Source: Hymenolepis diminuta (taxonomy: Eukaryota > Platyhelminthes > Cestoda > Cyclophyllidea > Hymenolepididae). Taken from it: 64,000 bases of DNA. Location: assembly GCA_900708905.1 (NCBI GenBank), contig CAADRB010000019.1, forward strand, positions 1,647,161 through 1,711,160. Direction: 5' to 3'. Within the stretch, counting starts at the first letter, position 1, and each line of letters begins with the position of its first letter. The translations under genes and the position numbers were made by a program. Shown here piece by piece: positions 12,261 to 26,265 of the stretch. Under the pieces are notes generated by a model that was not told the origin of the DNA, ran no database searches, and saw nothing but the letters and a program-made list of their open reading frames with translations.

Positions 12261-14149
12261 ATGAATGTCTCGAAAAGTCACTTTAAAGTCTCCTGAAGAT
12301 ATGTTCAATGTTATCATGCCTGTCATAACGCAAATATGTTACATTTCTTGTGGTTTGATCATTAAGATTTCAAAGGCGATTCTGTTCAAGATAAGGCAAT
12401 GTCACAATTGATGTTGCGGTATGTAACCACCATTAGGCTATCAAGTGATGTAATCCGTAGATGAATTTACCCAATTTCAGTAGAAAGAACAGTTGTTAGG
12501 AAGTACAACTGACTATTTATGAATCAAGTTAATGAAAACGATTGTTAAGATTTGCTATTTTCAGCTATGTGCATGAAAGAACAGTAAAATTAGTGTCCGA
12601 GAAACAAATTACTTGCAAGGAAGTTCATGAATTCCACTCAGAGTATTATAAATATTTCTCATGATTCTCGCACTTTTAGACTTTGATAAATTAAATAAAT
12701 TTCTACTTATGTTTATTCTTTTAGACAAATGAATAAGACATTGTTAATTATGGTTTAACTGTTGTGAACTAGGATTTTAATCAGTTAAACGTATATAATT
12801 TTATTTAATTATAATTCCCTTATACCTGATTTGTTTTAACAAACCAAATTCTGTACATGATAATCAATAAACCAAGTAGTCCTTTATCTTTCATTGATTG
12901 CATCAAGTTTTATTTAATTTTGTTTAAGCGAATATTAATGCATGCATCTTTAAAGTTTAATTCTAAAAGCTAATTAAGCATGCATAGTTATAACTTTTAA
13001 GGTAATTCGTCAATTTTCATTCAATATTTCTTGACTTACTATATTTTTCTGTCTGCAAATGGAGGGGAAGAAAGTTTGAATCAAAAGGGGTTACAAGGTC
13101 TGTAATTTTAGCTTCGAAACACGGAGCTTATAATTAACACCTGTTCACAATAATTGCAGTTCCTTCAAAGGTTTAAAGAGTGGTTATAAATTAATTTCTT
13201 ACTTTGTTCGTTGGGTGATAAACAGAATTGTAAGATAATTTAAATCATAATTACTGTCTTTGGAATTGGAATTTCAGGCAAAAAATTGGCTCAGCTTGTA
13301 GTGCTGCCTATTGAATAACGAAAAATTCTAAATTACTCCAACTTGATCCATTTATTTGTACTTCCTAAGAGTATTTGGCAATAAAATAGCAAAAGAATTA
13401 AGAGGATCACTTTGCAATTCAAATTATTATTTGATTGCAGGATTTGATCACAGATTGGACTTTATAAAGGCAAGGAGTATAAAAAGCCATCGTTATCGTA
13501 AGTGAAAAACTTTCGTCGTCGAAATCTTCTACTGATAAAAGCTGGATGATAAAAAAGTCTCATTATTCTGCTAATTTAAAGGATGTAAGACTGTCCTTTT
13601 CAAGCTCTGTAGGAGAAGCGTTCATAGCACTTAACTTGGAAAGGGGTAGAGGCATCCTAGAATCTTTCCCTTACGGGCAAACCATATTCCTCCATCATTC
13701 TCGTTGGCCATAATTGATCAAGGGGGTTGAATGCCAACATCACCGAATTTTCATTGATGTCATTGATCTCGTAACCTCTGATGCACATGGAATACAGAAT
13801 TATTCTTGGAGAGATCTTTATCGGAGAGTTAAACAAGTTTGAGAATTATTTTCTATTTTCATAAACCTTAAGTTAATGCAGTAGTCTCCATTTACATATG
13901 GTGAGAATTTTGAGAACTTCCTTTTGACTAACCCGATAATTGTAATCAGGCGTTACTTTACCTAATCTCTAATAAAAACTACTTTAACTGACATTTGAGG
14001 TGTTTTTGTTTCTGAGTCAAGGTTATTCAGTTGGATCATACTGCACAAAATATGTTGCCTAGTTATTTGAAACATCAAATACAAGATCAAACCAAACGTA
14101 TCCAATCGGCCGTTTTATCTGTTATGGAGAGGTAAATCATAAATATTTT
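12261..14149. other. Unit I between N and A
   Basis: A+T-rich sequence in which I find no gene. Blocks O and P are expected here but not recognised. The less A+T-rich stretch 13570-13810 has short plus-strand open pieces with no family resemblance. Confidence 0.4.
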
Positions 14150-14240
14150 ACCGACTACTAGTATCTGGACCATAAAATGTGTCACCTTTAGGTCAGGTGC
14201 AGTTCCATCCAGAAGGAACAACTCTATGGCATGCGCAAAA
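14150..14240. repeat. Block A, unit I end
   Basis: Partner of 395-560; the shared core is CATAAAAT, then GTCACCTT and GGTCAGGTGCAG. The offset (about 13.7 kb) agrees with the block B offset (about 13.2 kb), which is a main support for a tandem rather than dispersed arrangement. Confidence 0.5.
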
Positions 14241-15589
14241 AATTAGTTTTGCGTACAGGTATAGACATGTGGATAGTGATTAACTATGAACAAATAATAT
14301 AACCTAAGAGAAAAAGATTTTTAAATCAATAGATACTTTTAAGTAACAACAAATCATAGTACCTTTTATTGATTCTCTACTGTTAACTAAAACGTCTTTG
14401 GTATTAATAGTTTAAAAGATAGCATATTTGTAAATATTTAATTACTACTAACTATTACTCGAACGCTGTTTCTTATAATTATTCCTAACACAAGACTATT
14501 CTGTGAATTAAAGACCACATTTTTAAATCATTCCTTTGTATCAGTTTACTCTGAAAGAATTTTTTGACAAATATCATATTCGAGGAAAGCTTTAATCTAT
14601 CAAGGAAAAATGAATGGAATGTCTTAAATGCAATATTTTTTATTTGGCGTTTAGCAATACATTCTTCTCAAGTCCTTTACTAAAGTATCTTCTAAACAGG
14701 AAAAGTTATTTTGTCAGCAGTTTGTTGCACGATCCTTTTGATCAATTTTAAATTTAAATAATAATGTGTGTTTTAAATTTACAGCACTTAAGCAGTTATT
14801 TATAAAAATTTCCTTTGAAATATTAAGTGCGTATTTCAATATGATTTTCAGCATTAGATATCAAATTATTTGGAACAATAGTTTTACAAATCATGCTTTT
14901 GGCAAATAGAATTGTTTTTCGAAAGAAATTTTTATGCAAATATAATGCTAAATAAGGTTATTCAGTTAGATTTCTCAGCTTATCATGAAACTGATCAACG
15001 TTACCTGCGATTCTGGAGCTACCGCATGAAAACTCATAGGTCTGTTCAGCCTTAACAACCACAAAGTGGCTCACAAGGGAAAAACGTAAATTTTTTAAAC
15101 CATATATAGAGTTCATGTTCATATTCGCAGCTTAGAAATGTAGTCCTTCTCTCCTTTTTAAGACTCCCTCTCCTGCCTCTACAATTGTTAAATACACCAC
15201 TGGGCCGTCTCAACACTGCTTGATTTAAAAAAAGTTTATATCATCTATTTTCCCTTAAGATTACTAAATTTTAAAAGACATATCTCAGTCAGATTATGAA
15301 ATTGACTTAACTGGTATTACTAAAATAACGTGCCTAAACCACACTTTGATGATTACTATATGTATAGCGCGTATAGCGTTTTTGATAATAAGCAGAGGGG
15401 TAATCGTATTGGTCGTTTTTCTTTTTATTGTATATAGCAGGAAATGAGAACAGAATAACAAATTAGAACATGCAGAATTAGAGTCGACCAAATGGACACT
15501 TGCATGAGACACATTTAAAAACAAATTCAAGGATTTCTGTCCCCCTTTCAGTCCACAAATTCATGAAATGTTACATGGAACGTAAAGAG

Positions 15590-15760
15590 ATGGTAATATA
15601 GTGGTCTTCAGGAGATTTGGAAGGGAATGAGACGGCAACAATGCTGCTTCATTATTCGACTGACTCATATATCCACAAATCCTTCTTTCCTTAATTAAAG
15701 ATGGCACTAATGATAACATACTGAAGTAATAAAGCTTCCCGAGGCTCGACATATTTTTGT
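15590..15760 (-). repeat. Block B0, copy before unit II
   Basis: Matches 37850-38100 and 52660-52930. The minus strand is open for 63 codons (15561-15752) and includes GYMSQSNNEAALLPSHS. Unit III reads EYMSQLINEASLLSSHS in the same frame, and the 52.8 kb copy has two stops. The plus strand also shares TTM.L..S.DSY, so strand and coding status are uncertain. No recognised domain. Confidence 0.45.
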
Positions 15761-15959
15761 TAAGTTCTTATATTTTTCCAAACTGGATATTCAACTCCCC
15801 TAAAAACACCTGGATCTCAGAGTCTGAAGAGACGACCGAATGGATGATTGCAATGTTCGCATCCTTCATGTTTTTATAGAGTCTGGGAAAGCTCTATGAA
15901 TGAATCTTACAATATTATTTGCAATTTCATTAAAATATAATAAGTGTCTACATCTAAGT

Positions 15960-16070
15960 GCTTTTCTCCCCGGGTGGTCTGAATAGCACTTTTTAACATT
16001 CTGATAGGACAAATTCATTATCGGTGTTAGGTGCAAATGAGTGTTTCTATACTGAACTGTAAAATTCTAA
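15960..16070 (-). repeat. Block B, unit II
   Basis: This copy has the best acceptor-like context (TTTTACAG near 16065 on the minus strand), followed by an open frame with HLHLTPIMNLSYQNVKK and YSDHPGRK running to about 15960. It is the longest uninterrupted minus-strand reading among the four copies. The plus frame, by contrast, carries a stop before HSDR. Interpreted as the relic of a minus-strand exon; product unknown. Confidence 0.45.
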
Positions 16071-16289
16071 AATATTAAGAGTTAATTTTATGATTCCAAG
16101 ACCTAATATCATATAGGCTAATACACATGCAGCGATGTTTAAGACAAAACTGCTTGAAATATTCATCAAGTCTGTTTTTCTTCGCGGTTTATCTGCTATT
16201 ATCCGTCGCAAGATGGATTATAAAAAATTAAAACCTGTTTAGAATACAGCTCTGTGGATCATGCTGAATCAGTACGAGAAATTTAGTGT

Positions 16290-16560
16290 GAAATGATAAG
16301 AAACTGGCAAGCGGACCATTATCGAGCGCAGACACGTTCCACAAACTGAAAGACCTTCTTGCTCAGTGGATGGCTGTTTCAGGAGTTATGTGAAACGAGG
16401 GTGGTTACGAGATTATTTGAAAATATGATACCCGGAATTTCAAAGTAACGATGATAAGGAACAATTTAAAAACATCATGAAAGGAAATAAAAACGCAGGC
16501 ATCCTCTTGATTTCAGAGTCCAGATGCAGTATGGCTTTCATTCTCGACTTATCACAAAAA
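16290..16560 (+). pseudogene. Possible C2H2 zinc-finger relic
   Basis: A plus-strand frame reads ERPSCSVDGCFRSYVKRGW, then LRDYLKI, a stop, and YPEFQ. The C-x4-C, aromatic and leucine spacing fits a C2H2 finger, but the expected histidines are replaced by Tyr and a stop-linked Tyr. The linker-like ERPS before the first Cys also fits. No counterpart exists in the other units, so it is probably a later insertion, perhaps a transposon piece. Pattern evidence only. Confidence 0.25.
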
Positions 16561-19500
16561 CTTTCGATGTTGCTTAAATCGTTTAGACACTCTCCATCAT
16601 TAAAGTGTAAAGTTTTTAGTTTCCCACGAATAATATTAATAATAATAGAGTATTAAAATACCCATCTAAGTATAACCTAAGGATAAACTGCATTAGGCGC
16701 AATTTAATTCACTTTAGGCTACTTCAGAATTTTTAAAAATGGCTAATAGATATATGATAAAATAAAAATTTAAATTTTAAATTTGCAAAACTGTTGACCA
16801 ATACTACTGTTTATTCGGTTGCACCGGCGTTCTGAGTTGACTACTCTCTAATGGTAAGAGTCGTTCAAATCAATTTATCGATATTTATTAATGCCTTTAG
16901 CGGAGTCTCAGCATAGACCGAATTCGCAGAAGTTAGAAGAGAGTTTTTCTTCTCAACAGACAGACAGCTATATTTGGAAATTTGTTGTCAACAGGCATCA
17001 GATGAATCGCAGAATCAAAAAATGGGCAAACGCTGAACTACAGAAGAAATAATAATAAATGATCACTTTTAATAAAATCAGTACATTTAACAGATTGTGT
17101 TTATTATCGTGCATTTATTTAATCTTTACTTTAAAAATTCGACATATTTGTCTTACGATTCTCTAACAGCCATGCTAAAATATGAATTTGGTACTTTATT
17201 TATATGACACAGTATTATTCTTGATTGCAGGTCATTCACTATCTTATATAAATGTGGTAGCAAAACGCATGGATATTCAGTTAAAGTAACTTTTCAGCCA
17301 GTTGGTTTCTTAGACATGCAACAATAAGTAAAACTTTTCTTTTTTGATCACCTAAAATGTTCGTAATTTGTAGATCAGGGAAGAAATGATTACTTAGGGC
17401 GTTCAATAAGTTAAATAAAAATGCTATTAAAATGTAGCGATTCACGTTTTGATCGGAAAATCTTCAAATAAATCAACCTGATTAACAAAGATAATCAGGT
17501 CTTAGCGCTCTTAAATATTCCAAGGTTATTATTCACCTTTGTGACAATATTAAATGTCTCTTTTGTTCTACTTTCGGCAATTTGTTCACTGTTGTCATCG
17601 ATATAACTAAGAACTGCTCCATATAGATAGATATTTTTGTATTTTTAACACGCTGAGTACACAATATAAATTTGTGAACACTACTAAAACTAAAGTTTGT
17701 AATCTGTGTTTTTATAAATTTATATTCATGAAATTTTAATGCAAAATCCAATTAAAAAGTAATGATAGTTAAATGAATCACGTTGCTGTTAAGGGAACGT
17801 CGTTTTCATTAAAATGAATTTTTTACTTTGCTTTAAAGCTTTGTAGATTTCAGCATTAAGAGTAAATCAGGAAAATATTTTTGTTAAAACTTGTTTAATG
17901 AGTCCATTTTGTTGCTGTCCATGTCTAAACTTACGTAAGATCATCCAATGGAAGAAGAACAAGTTGGAATAATAAGGCCCACTATCATGACTGGAAAAGC
18001 GTTCAATAAGCATAGAATATCATTGACAAGTAAGTGCTGCAATCCGAAGAAAGGAATAGGAACTTTGAATTTTGAAACGCGAACTACCCAACAACACTGA
18101 CATTGATCTCAGTGTCGTCTTGATCCCCATCCCCTTTATGATTTGTCTGACCTACTGCTTACCAATTTCAGTTGCTTTCCACAACTGAAAATAGGAAATT
18201 TATGATTTTATAATAAAAAAACAGCAACAAAAACCAATATTTTATTCAAAAATTAGCTTGAGGAAATTGGTTTAATTCTAATTCTATTACGCTATTGAAA
18301 GTCTGTTCTTTATGATAAGTGCTTGCTATTAATTCCCGTAATTTCTCATTTAATACCTCCTCTTTCCACTTTACTATGGTCTGATTGGATAGATAATGGG
18401 TGTGATAAGGTAAATAATGCATATATTTTCTGTTCATTATACATAAGATAGATGATGCTTACAATATTAGGCCCCTCGACAACAGAAATGGGGCACGTCT
18501 AGACTGGTCTTTTATTCTCAGTTGTCTAGCTTGGACAGTCTTGAGGTTGATGAATGCCGAATCTATTACCTTATCACCCTGACAACTTTAGACGTGATTG
18601 TGCATACCTCCCACACATTATGATTAATTCGATTCGTTTGAGTATATGATTAACGGATAAATTTAACTGATTTTGAACGATGCTGTGGGTTAAGTATCAT
18701 TATTAAGACTGAAGACGATAAGCTGATATGGAATTACCATTAGCTATCACAAATTCACAATAAATTCACAAAGGTTGTGAAACTGCAGATCAGTCAAAAA
18801 TAATCTTAACCAAATTTTCTATATTTTAAGAGTTATCAAGTGAATATACAATTATGAGTAAGCAGTACATGCTTTCTCCCGGTTTTTATTAAAAATAACG
18901 CTTATTCCTTAAATCGTTTATGTACACTTAGCTGAATTACGCCATGCCGTGTATAGGTCGAGATGAACTTTAATATTTTCCTTTCTATAACGGCTAGAAC
19001 TTGCATTTTCCTTCTCTCCGTGTCCATCTAGAAATATCAACATACATTCTGATTTTGGAGTGAGTTTCTCGTTAGTGTGGCTAAAGGCCGCCTCCTGTGA
19101 ACCCTAGTCAAATATTTTCACAATGGGTTTAGAATAACACGTTTACAATATTTTATAAAATTATTTCCTTCGTGCTGATTCTGAAATACTCCACTTCCTA
19201 GTTTATTCTAGTTGACACTTGACGTTACGTCACCCTAGAAATACCCAGAAATTCATTTTAATCAATTAAATACTAAATTTATCTGACTGTATTTACGTGA
19301 ATTCACTGCTGGTTGTTTTAAAAATAGTCAAATTAGATTTGGTTTTAACAAACCACTTTTAGAAGCAATCGTTTTAAATCGCTAGCACAAATAATAGTTG
19401 TGAAATATAAGTCCTTGTAAAACCACTTGTTAATGTTTAATAAAGGAAATAATATATAGATTAAATTAAAATCGTATTATCCTACTGATGAAGTCCGTTC

Positions 19501-20379
19501 TTCTTACGAGAGGAGGTAACCGACACTTAGATTTCCCCCGTAATTACACTAGTCAGAAATGCAAAACCGACTAAGTCTGCAAATATCAGAAAAGCCACTA
19601 GCCCATAATACATGTCGTTTTATACATTTCACGATTTACACATATCATGTAAGTGAAATCATTAGAATAAGTTGGAGTTAAAAGAAACGTGCATTTAAAG
19701 TTGGAAATATAGGATCATAAATAGAATAATTATTTCTGGAAGAAAACACTGCCTCCTTCTATCTAGCACTTGCCAGTACTAAGAAACTGACAATAAAGCT
19801 TTTACACTATTAAGATTTCTTGTCGATACACACAAAGTTGTGAAGCTTATCATACTAGATAATTGGAGAGGCAGATAAATCACATGTAAGACAAAACTGT
19901 GCCTTAAGGAAATGAAATTATTTGCACTATACTGTTTAGTTGATGTCGGAGAACTAAACTTTTTACCGATACTGAGTAGACAGTTGCGAACCCTCGTAGA
20001 TTCACCAACTTGCAGGAATAACACTTGACTTAACAACCTTAGAGTGTACCAGATTATATTGTACAGCGGGAATGGTAACAAGAGGAAAGAGAAATAACAG
20101 TAATGAAATCAAGCAAGAGAAACGAGGGAGATGGAGCAAGAACTGAGAGTTTGTAACACAATACTTGAAAACTTACTGAGTCGGATTTTACAGGCAGAAA
20201 TTGATTAATTGCGAGTGAAGAGATTACTATTCGCTAATTAATATATTTTAACTAAGACGATTACAAACAATTCAAACAAATACAAAAACGTAAACATGAC
20301 TTTTTATCAAAGCGATCTGAATTTATGTTGCTCAAAATACTTTATTTCTGAGAAACGTTTCTTCGAAGCTTGTTCATTG
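16561..20379. other. Unit II between B and the exon-like patch
   Basis: Mostly A+T-rich sequence. The match of 18160-18200 with 22830-22870 (both CAATTTCAGTTGCTTTCC, then a diverged tail) suggests a small local duplication. Blocks C and E were not recognised. Open frames (17533-17751, 18246-18437 and 19779-20081, all minus) have no support. Confidence 0.4.
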
Positions 20380-20880
20380 CACATTGCAGGGGTGGCACCA
20401 CATCAGCATAGAGAAAATAGCACGTCCTCCTGTTATTTCATCCCTAATTGTCTGGAAATGGAAAAAGACCTCTTTTATCACCCCATCACCATGACAAATC
20501 GAGGTGTAAAGTTACTTGCTTCTCTCCCCTTAGAACAAATTTAATTTGCATTTTCCTATGTGGATCTTAATTTATATAATTAAAGTCGAATAGAACGGCT
20601 TGAAATCAATGTGTTGAATATATATCCGTACTGTGATTTTAAAAGCAAAACGAATGCAAGAACAGCAATACTTTTGCATAAATTTACGAAATTTGCAAAA
20701 ATTTAGACCTGATTCAAGACTGGCACTAGTAAAATAAGTTTCAAGTGAGTTATAAGTTAAAATTAACAAAATAAAGCAAATATTTAACAGAATCTGGTCA
20801 GTTTGTGATTAAGGCAGTTGGCACAAGATTATTTAGCTCCCGCAGAAAATAAGGCTGTGAAATCTGCAGGAACGTAAGTG
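20380..20880. repeat. Exon-like patch and truncated block G, unit II
   Basis: 20380-20470 resembles 40975-41050 (GCACCACATC then CTTTCATCCC-like runs). 20815-20870 resembles 41265-41310 (GTTGGCACAA, then CCCGCAGAAAAT). Only the gene-3' end of block G (minus sense) survives; the propeller-like portion is missing or unrecognisable, consistent with deletion in this copy. The plus frame 20296-20544 is not conserved. Confidence 0.45.
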
Positions 20881-21379
20881 ATTAAATTTTAATTTTTCTA
20901 TTACGACCACCAATTCTTTAGGTTTACCGTTTCTGAAAACCATTATTTTTGTTAAGAGCAATAAAAAATCTTTCACAAGTTTAATCATAGGAATGTCTTT
21001 AAACCTGGATAGCAGTCACTTATTATTTTAAAAGGCATTATGAGAAAGGGTCAAGTAAAAGTAAACAACGAAGTTAAAGTATCAAGAATCTCGATTTACT
21101 TGAACGTTAGATGCGTCGGATTCCCTCTTATTTCAATAAAGGTATCCCGTCTAATAATGCGTTTCTGCTAGATAAAAGCGAGTAATTTCATTGAAGAAAA
21201 TTGAGATAAAAATTTATTGTTAATTATTCATAAAATTTGCATATTTGTTGAAATGTTCTAAATTACAGGGTCGCTGTCATGCATGATCTGGATTAAAGAC
21301 TACCATTATTGCAATTACACGTTTTGGTTAAGTTCGGTTATTTTGGGAGGCGAATAAGTTTAAAACAGTTTGAAAGCTT

Positions 21380-21850
21380 AAATTTTACAACTTTGTTTCA
21401 ATTTCAATTGTTCTATGTCAAATGATTCAGGAACATTTTACTCAATAAATCCTGTAGGTATCGGCACAGTAGACTTGACGTGCGTCACTATTGTACACGT
21501 CCGTCAACAAACACCTATTCATTTTTATAAGTGGGTGAATAGCATCTTGGTAACAGCCGTAGGAAACCATTTTCTCATACACATAAATCTGTTCTTCTTT
21601 CTGAAAGAGAACTTCTGTAGATTTCCCACCCACCTGATGCCTGACTACGCACAAATCAAGCAACAGACACGTTTCTCAACCACTCAAATGATTCATGGCG
21701 GTCCCCATTTTTGACCGCCATCAACTAGTTTGAATCAAGTACCAACTTTAGAAAGTAACTACCCTTAACACTTCCCTATGAATGTATCATTTTGCCTTTA
21801 ATTTTGCTTGATGGTAATTAATTCCAGGCTGAGAGGGAATTCACGTAAGT
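21380..21850. repeat. Block G2, unit II
   Basis: Roughly 75% identical by eye to 43110-43580 over about 450 bases, the longest good alignment in the window. It is open on plus (21415-21714) and minus (21442-21663). The plus reading shares VGNHFLI, FPTHL and IKQQT with unit III. The minus reading shares QVGGK and YEK.V.Y.CYQ. Differences are spread evenly over codon positions (hand count about 8, 7, 8 on the minus frame). I therefore favour a non-coding repeat. Confidence 0.6.
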
Positions 21851-22279
21851 ACAACTTGAAGTTACCTTCGTTTGTAATACCAATAGCCAAATATAGTCAA
21901 TTTAAAATTAAATATGAAGTTTGTCCATTTATGTAAACTTGAGAGTTCATATAACCTCTGAATAAATGATTGTATGTACTTTAATAAAAATATTCAAGCA
22001 TAAGTTTCAGACAATAAAAATTATCATATTTAATAACTTTCTCACCAAAAGAGACTAAATTCATTCATTCTAGGCTCGAGGAGTAGAAAGGTGAGATGTA
22101 ATTGGTATATAAAGTGGATTAAAAAGGTAATAACAAAGAAGATTAATTTTTAATGCATTTTAGATGAAACCTAGGAAACTAGATGAATAGAAATTCAATT
22201 TTGTTTACATGAACATTAATAGAACTGAAAGCGTATGAAAGTGTAATAGTTTAAATTTCTAAAAAATTTCTAGTAGCGG

Positions 22280-22400
22280 GTTCCGAATATTGCTCATAAT
22301 TAGAAGAATTGCTACCTTTGTTCAATGCATCTGAGGCAAAAATGCGGTCTCCAAACTCAACCTGGCAGGCACAATAGTCCTCAAATGATATGAAAATATC
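22280..22400. repeat. Block G3, unit II
   Basis: Matches 44110-44230 through AAAATGCGGTCTCCA and TGGCA...TAGTCCTCAAA-type runs. It follows G2 by about 800 bases in both units, which supports colinearity. No coding signal. Confidence 0.5.
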
Positions 22401-25400
22401 ACCACTTTATGATATATTCCAAAATTTTCAATTTCATATTTATTGTATAAATTATGTTACCTGAAATAACACATATTTCACCATGAGTGAACTCTGCTAT
22501 GTGAGCTCTGCTACCCGGAGCTCAAATAGATGACTTAAAGCTATACAATATTATGCTGCCTTATCAACCATAGAAAGAAGCAATTATCAGATTTGGCAAA
22601 ACCGACTATCATGATCGAATAGCCGACAACCAAACACTGGAGATTGTGGATGAGAATGTAATGTGTAATCTTGGGGACAAATTATGATACTTGAATTTTA
22701 GAATGTAAAACTCTAAATAGCCAATTAACTGTATATTCTACATCCTAATCCAAACATCAAACAATGTAACACTTTTGACGCTCTTTCAGACCCTCCTACC
22801 TCTTCTTATTCTTAATTGAACAATTCTTGTCAATTTCAGTTGCTTTCCTGCAATGAAAGGCAAATTTTTCTACTTTGCTGTAAGTTATGGTATTAATCTG
22901 ACCATTATAAAATTAAACCCTTCTGTGTGTACCATATCTATTAGCGGTAAAAATTACCGAATAGGGTTCGGATACTATCTGAACATTCCCACTTTCATTC
23001 ACTTCGATTATTTTTGCATTAAACATAGACTTAAAATAGTTTCAATTATTTCGCTGCATATATATTCAAAAATGATAAAATCGGAACTTCTGATTTTGGA
23101 AGGCAATTCTTGAGAGTCTAAGAAGATCCGTCTTCAATTCTACGCTCAAACGTCTGTTTCCCTGGCTCCATGAAATATTTATAAACCAGAAATGTTTGGT
23201 CATTTATGCCTAGTAAGCCAAGTAAATTCGTAAAGAGGATTAATGTTTAATAAACTTTAGTACATCAAAATATAATAACTGTCAAATACAAAAAATATCC
23301 ATATATATATATATATATTTATCATCAGGAGATACGAATTTCAAAATGAAGATATGGGCATACAGTAAATTGTGAGAAGATAAATTTTTATTCTGTTGCT
23401 CCCTTTGAATATCCTGATTCAGTAATATAAATGATTATTTCCCAGATGACATTTTTGACGCTAACGGTCCATTATTCCATCCAAGAACAAAAACTACGGT
23501 TGAGCTAGATGCAGGATTTTACTCTCTCCAGAGTCATAATTCCTCAGTTCTCATATGTAATGGTCAAACTTCTTTTGTGTTCCAATTACTGCTCACTTCC
23601 TTGGGATTTTTGAAACTTAAGCCTCTAGAGAGATGGAAGCATTGGGGAACGTTGCCCTAATTAATCTCCTATGTCACTCTTTTGCTTATTAATGGCATTT
23701 TTTGGTGAACCGCATTTGGTGACTGCTTATTTATAAAGGTTTAAATGAATGTTTAAATTTTAAATAACATTTTAAGGATAAAATGTCAACATCATTCGCA
23801 CTCATATTAATTAAGCTGCACGCAAATACAATGAATAAATGAATTCGTATATATACGTCAGATACAACAATCGTGTAAAGCAGAAATTGGCTGTTCAACC
23901 GCTCTTCTTATATTTTCCGCTACCAGATGTGTAGTTTCATATATGTTTTTGAAAATCAAGATTATTCAATAAAATAAAGAGAAAAAACTTTACAAAATAA
24001 CCTTCAGAATTAAATCACAGTTGGGTAGGAATGAAATAATGCAAGAAAGTGACTATAAAGCCTCGCAGAGCTCTCTCTTTCATATGCTAGAACCTGAGGG
24101 CTATTCACCCTAATTATCACTTCAAATACTGCATACAATCTTTACATAAATGGATTCACTTACTATCTTCACACTTCAGACAAGGTAATTCAAATTCTGT
24201 GCTAATAAAATCTAAAAGGTTCCAAGTACATTTTCGTTGCTGTTCTAGACTAAAGACTGCTTGATTTATTAAAATTATTTGATTCCATTTCCTCATTTAA
24301 TATTTGAAATTCCGACAAATTATAAGAGCTATGTGCAGTAGAAGTATTTGGTGAGAGTTTTATTTCTTCAATCACTTCCACTTAATGATCAAACCTCTTC
24401 TAACTTCCAAATATTATCAACTTTCGTAACATTTTTCAGACGTAAGTGGATTTTTGTTGTGGATGGGGGGAAGTTGTAATTATTATATCTGATAAAGTAG
24501 TTTACACCACATATTTTAAATTTAATATTTAACTATATTTAATGTTGAACAGTATGGCTTTCTAGCGAATTTTAAATACATTCTGATAAAATCATTTTAA
24601 TTTTGAACTTCAAATTAACTACCGCTAAATTTTAGATCAGGATTACAAATACTTCCTGAAATTAGGGTCAGTTCCTAAGTTCATGTTTGTGGTTGTTTCT
24701 GTGTAAGGACTATTCAACTGTAGTTTTATTGGAAGTTAATGGAATCCATTTTTTCGGTAATGTGCAGAGTCAATAAATCACAATGGTTCTATATTTAAGA
24801 TTAGCGGCTATTAGAGATGAGCAAGCAAATCATGTGTATAAATGACTAAGCTATTTCTTCGGAAATCAGAGCTTTCCATTGTCTTAGGAAATCATTTAAA
24901 TTCAGTGACATTAATGGCAATGAAAGACGTTACCTGTCGAGGCAAGAATTAGGCATAAAACACAACCGAAAATTGAAATCAATTAAACCTTCTGTCTATA
25001 TCTTTCCTCTTTTTAAATTCTGTGGCTGATATTCGAAATATTAACGCCATCATGACATTACTGTTTATGTTTTTCTCTTTCTAAAATAGTTGAAACACCT
25101 CTTAATTTACTTTTATTAGTTCTACTTTGTTTGAAATTTTGCCGGTCAAAAATCAAGTGGCTTTTTTGATCTATTAATAGGGAGACTATCTAGGAGAATT
25201 TGATCGACACTTCATACCCGCCTTTAAGCTACCTTCATTGATTGCCAAAGCAAATTTATTTCAATGGCCTAATTATCTTGTGGCTGTTTAAATTTAAATC
25301 AATGAATCATTCAAGAGTTTCTCGTAACTGTGACAAATCACTTCTTTTCACATGAAGTTAAGTTAATCATTCACAAAATTGATAGGGTTATTATATTCTG

Positions 25401-26029
25401 TCTCTTGCGTAATTAGGATTCTCTGAGAGATTTTAGTATGATTACAAACTTACCACTTATAATAAGACTGGTTCCATTCATTGGAGTGTTTGACTATAAA
25501 AAAATACGGAATTCAGTTTGAAGACCAACATGCGAAATCTACTTTTGCATTATAATTTGCAAGAGCATTTATCTGAAACGTCTAGATACGAAAAATTTGC
25601 TAAGATAAGATATCATATCTTAAGATAATCATTTCATTAAGTTAAATAACTGCAGTTGGGCGAAGAATCACTTCAATTAGCATTTTGAAAAAATGCTTCC
25701 TGATTAAATCTAAAAATAAATGCAATAAATAGTCTAATATCTGCAAATGTTGTTTGACATACATAATAACAGCCATGCTAAGCTCATCAATTTCCAGCTT
25801 CCTACTATCTGCAAAGTACTTTTAGATAGAGAAAAACAAAAGAAATGAATTGTGAACGCCCGCAAAATCAGGTAAAATACAGATGACCTATTTTAAGTCC
25901 CCTGTTTTTTAAATTAACGTCCCTCATCACTTATCTTTAAACAAGACAGAGGCACATGAATGTTTTTCAATATCCGTATTGTGATTGTAGACTCAGACAG
26001 TATCATTCATTACATCGCCATTTAAATTG
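22401..26029. other. Unit II between G3 and J
   Basis: A+T-rich sequence with a TA tract (23301-23318). A short H-like match lies at 25010-25080 (CTGTGGCTGATATTC against 45275-45300 and 57600-57640). A 15-base palindrome (25607-25621) is flanked by TAAGATA repeats. No supported gene; the plus frame 22853-23113 is not conserved. Confidence 0.4.
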
Positions 26030-26265
26030 GGGGAAGCACTACTTAATTATTTCAATATGCGTGAAGACAAGTCGTCTAAATCATGGAGTGACTAAAATCT
26101 GGGACACCAGACCCACCACAAATAAATGGGGGAGAGTGGCAAGTGTACCAGATTTTCAAGCACACCTTAGATCAAAGGATGCCAGGTTGGAACAAAGAGA
26201 ATACGATATAATTGGAGATGGGTGTTGGTTTGTTTTTGAAACTTGCTCTAAGAAATGTAAAAAGT
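26030..26265. repeat. Block J, unit II; open on the plus strand
   Basis: Matches 58680-58910. The plus frame 25956-26267 (103 codons) is open and shares ISICVK, TRPT..WG and SVP with unit IV, where it has two stops. The minus strand shares ENL, WWV and a DL.DLLSRI-like run in a different register, also with stops in both copies. Codon-position counts are not decisive. A relic exon is possible; no family recognised. Confidence 0.4.

Larger units (their letters stand above)
2751..15960. repeat. Diverged tandem unit I (about 13.2 kb)
   Basis: Defined from block B at 2751 to block B at 15961. It holds recognisable copies of blocks B (2751-2860), C (3465-3620), G (5100-5420), G2 (6560-6870), M (11760-11920), N (12170-12260), A (14150-14240) and B0 (15590-15760), in the same order and orientation as the other units. 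Blocks E, J, K, O and P were not found by eye and may be lost or too diverged. Between blocks I see A+T-rich filler. Basis: block matches are seen; the unit definition is inference. Confidence 0.55.
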
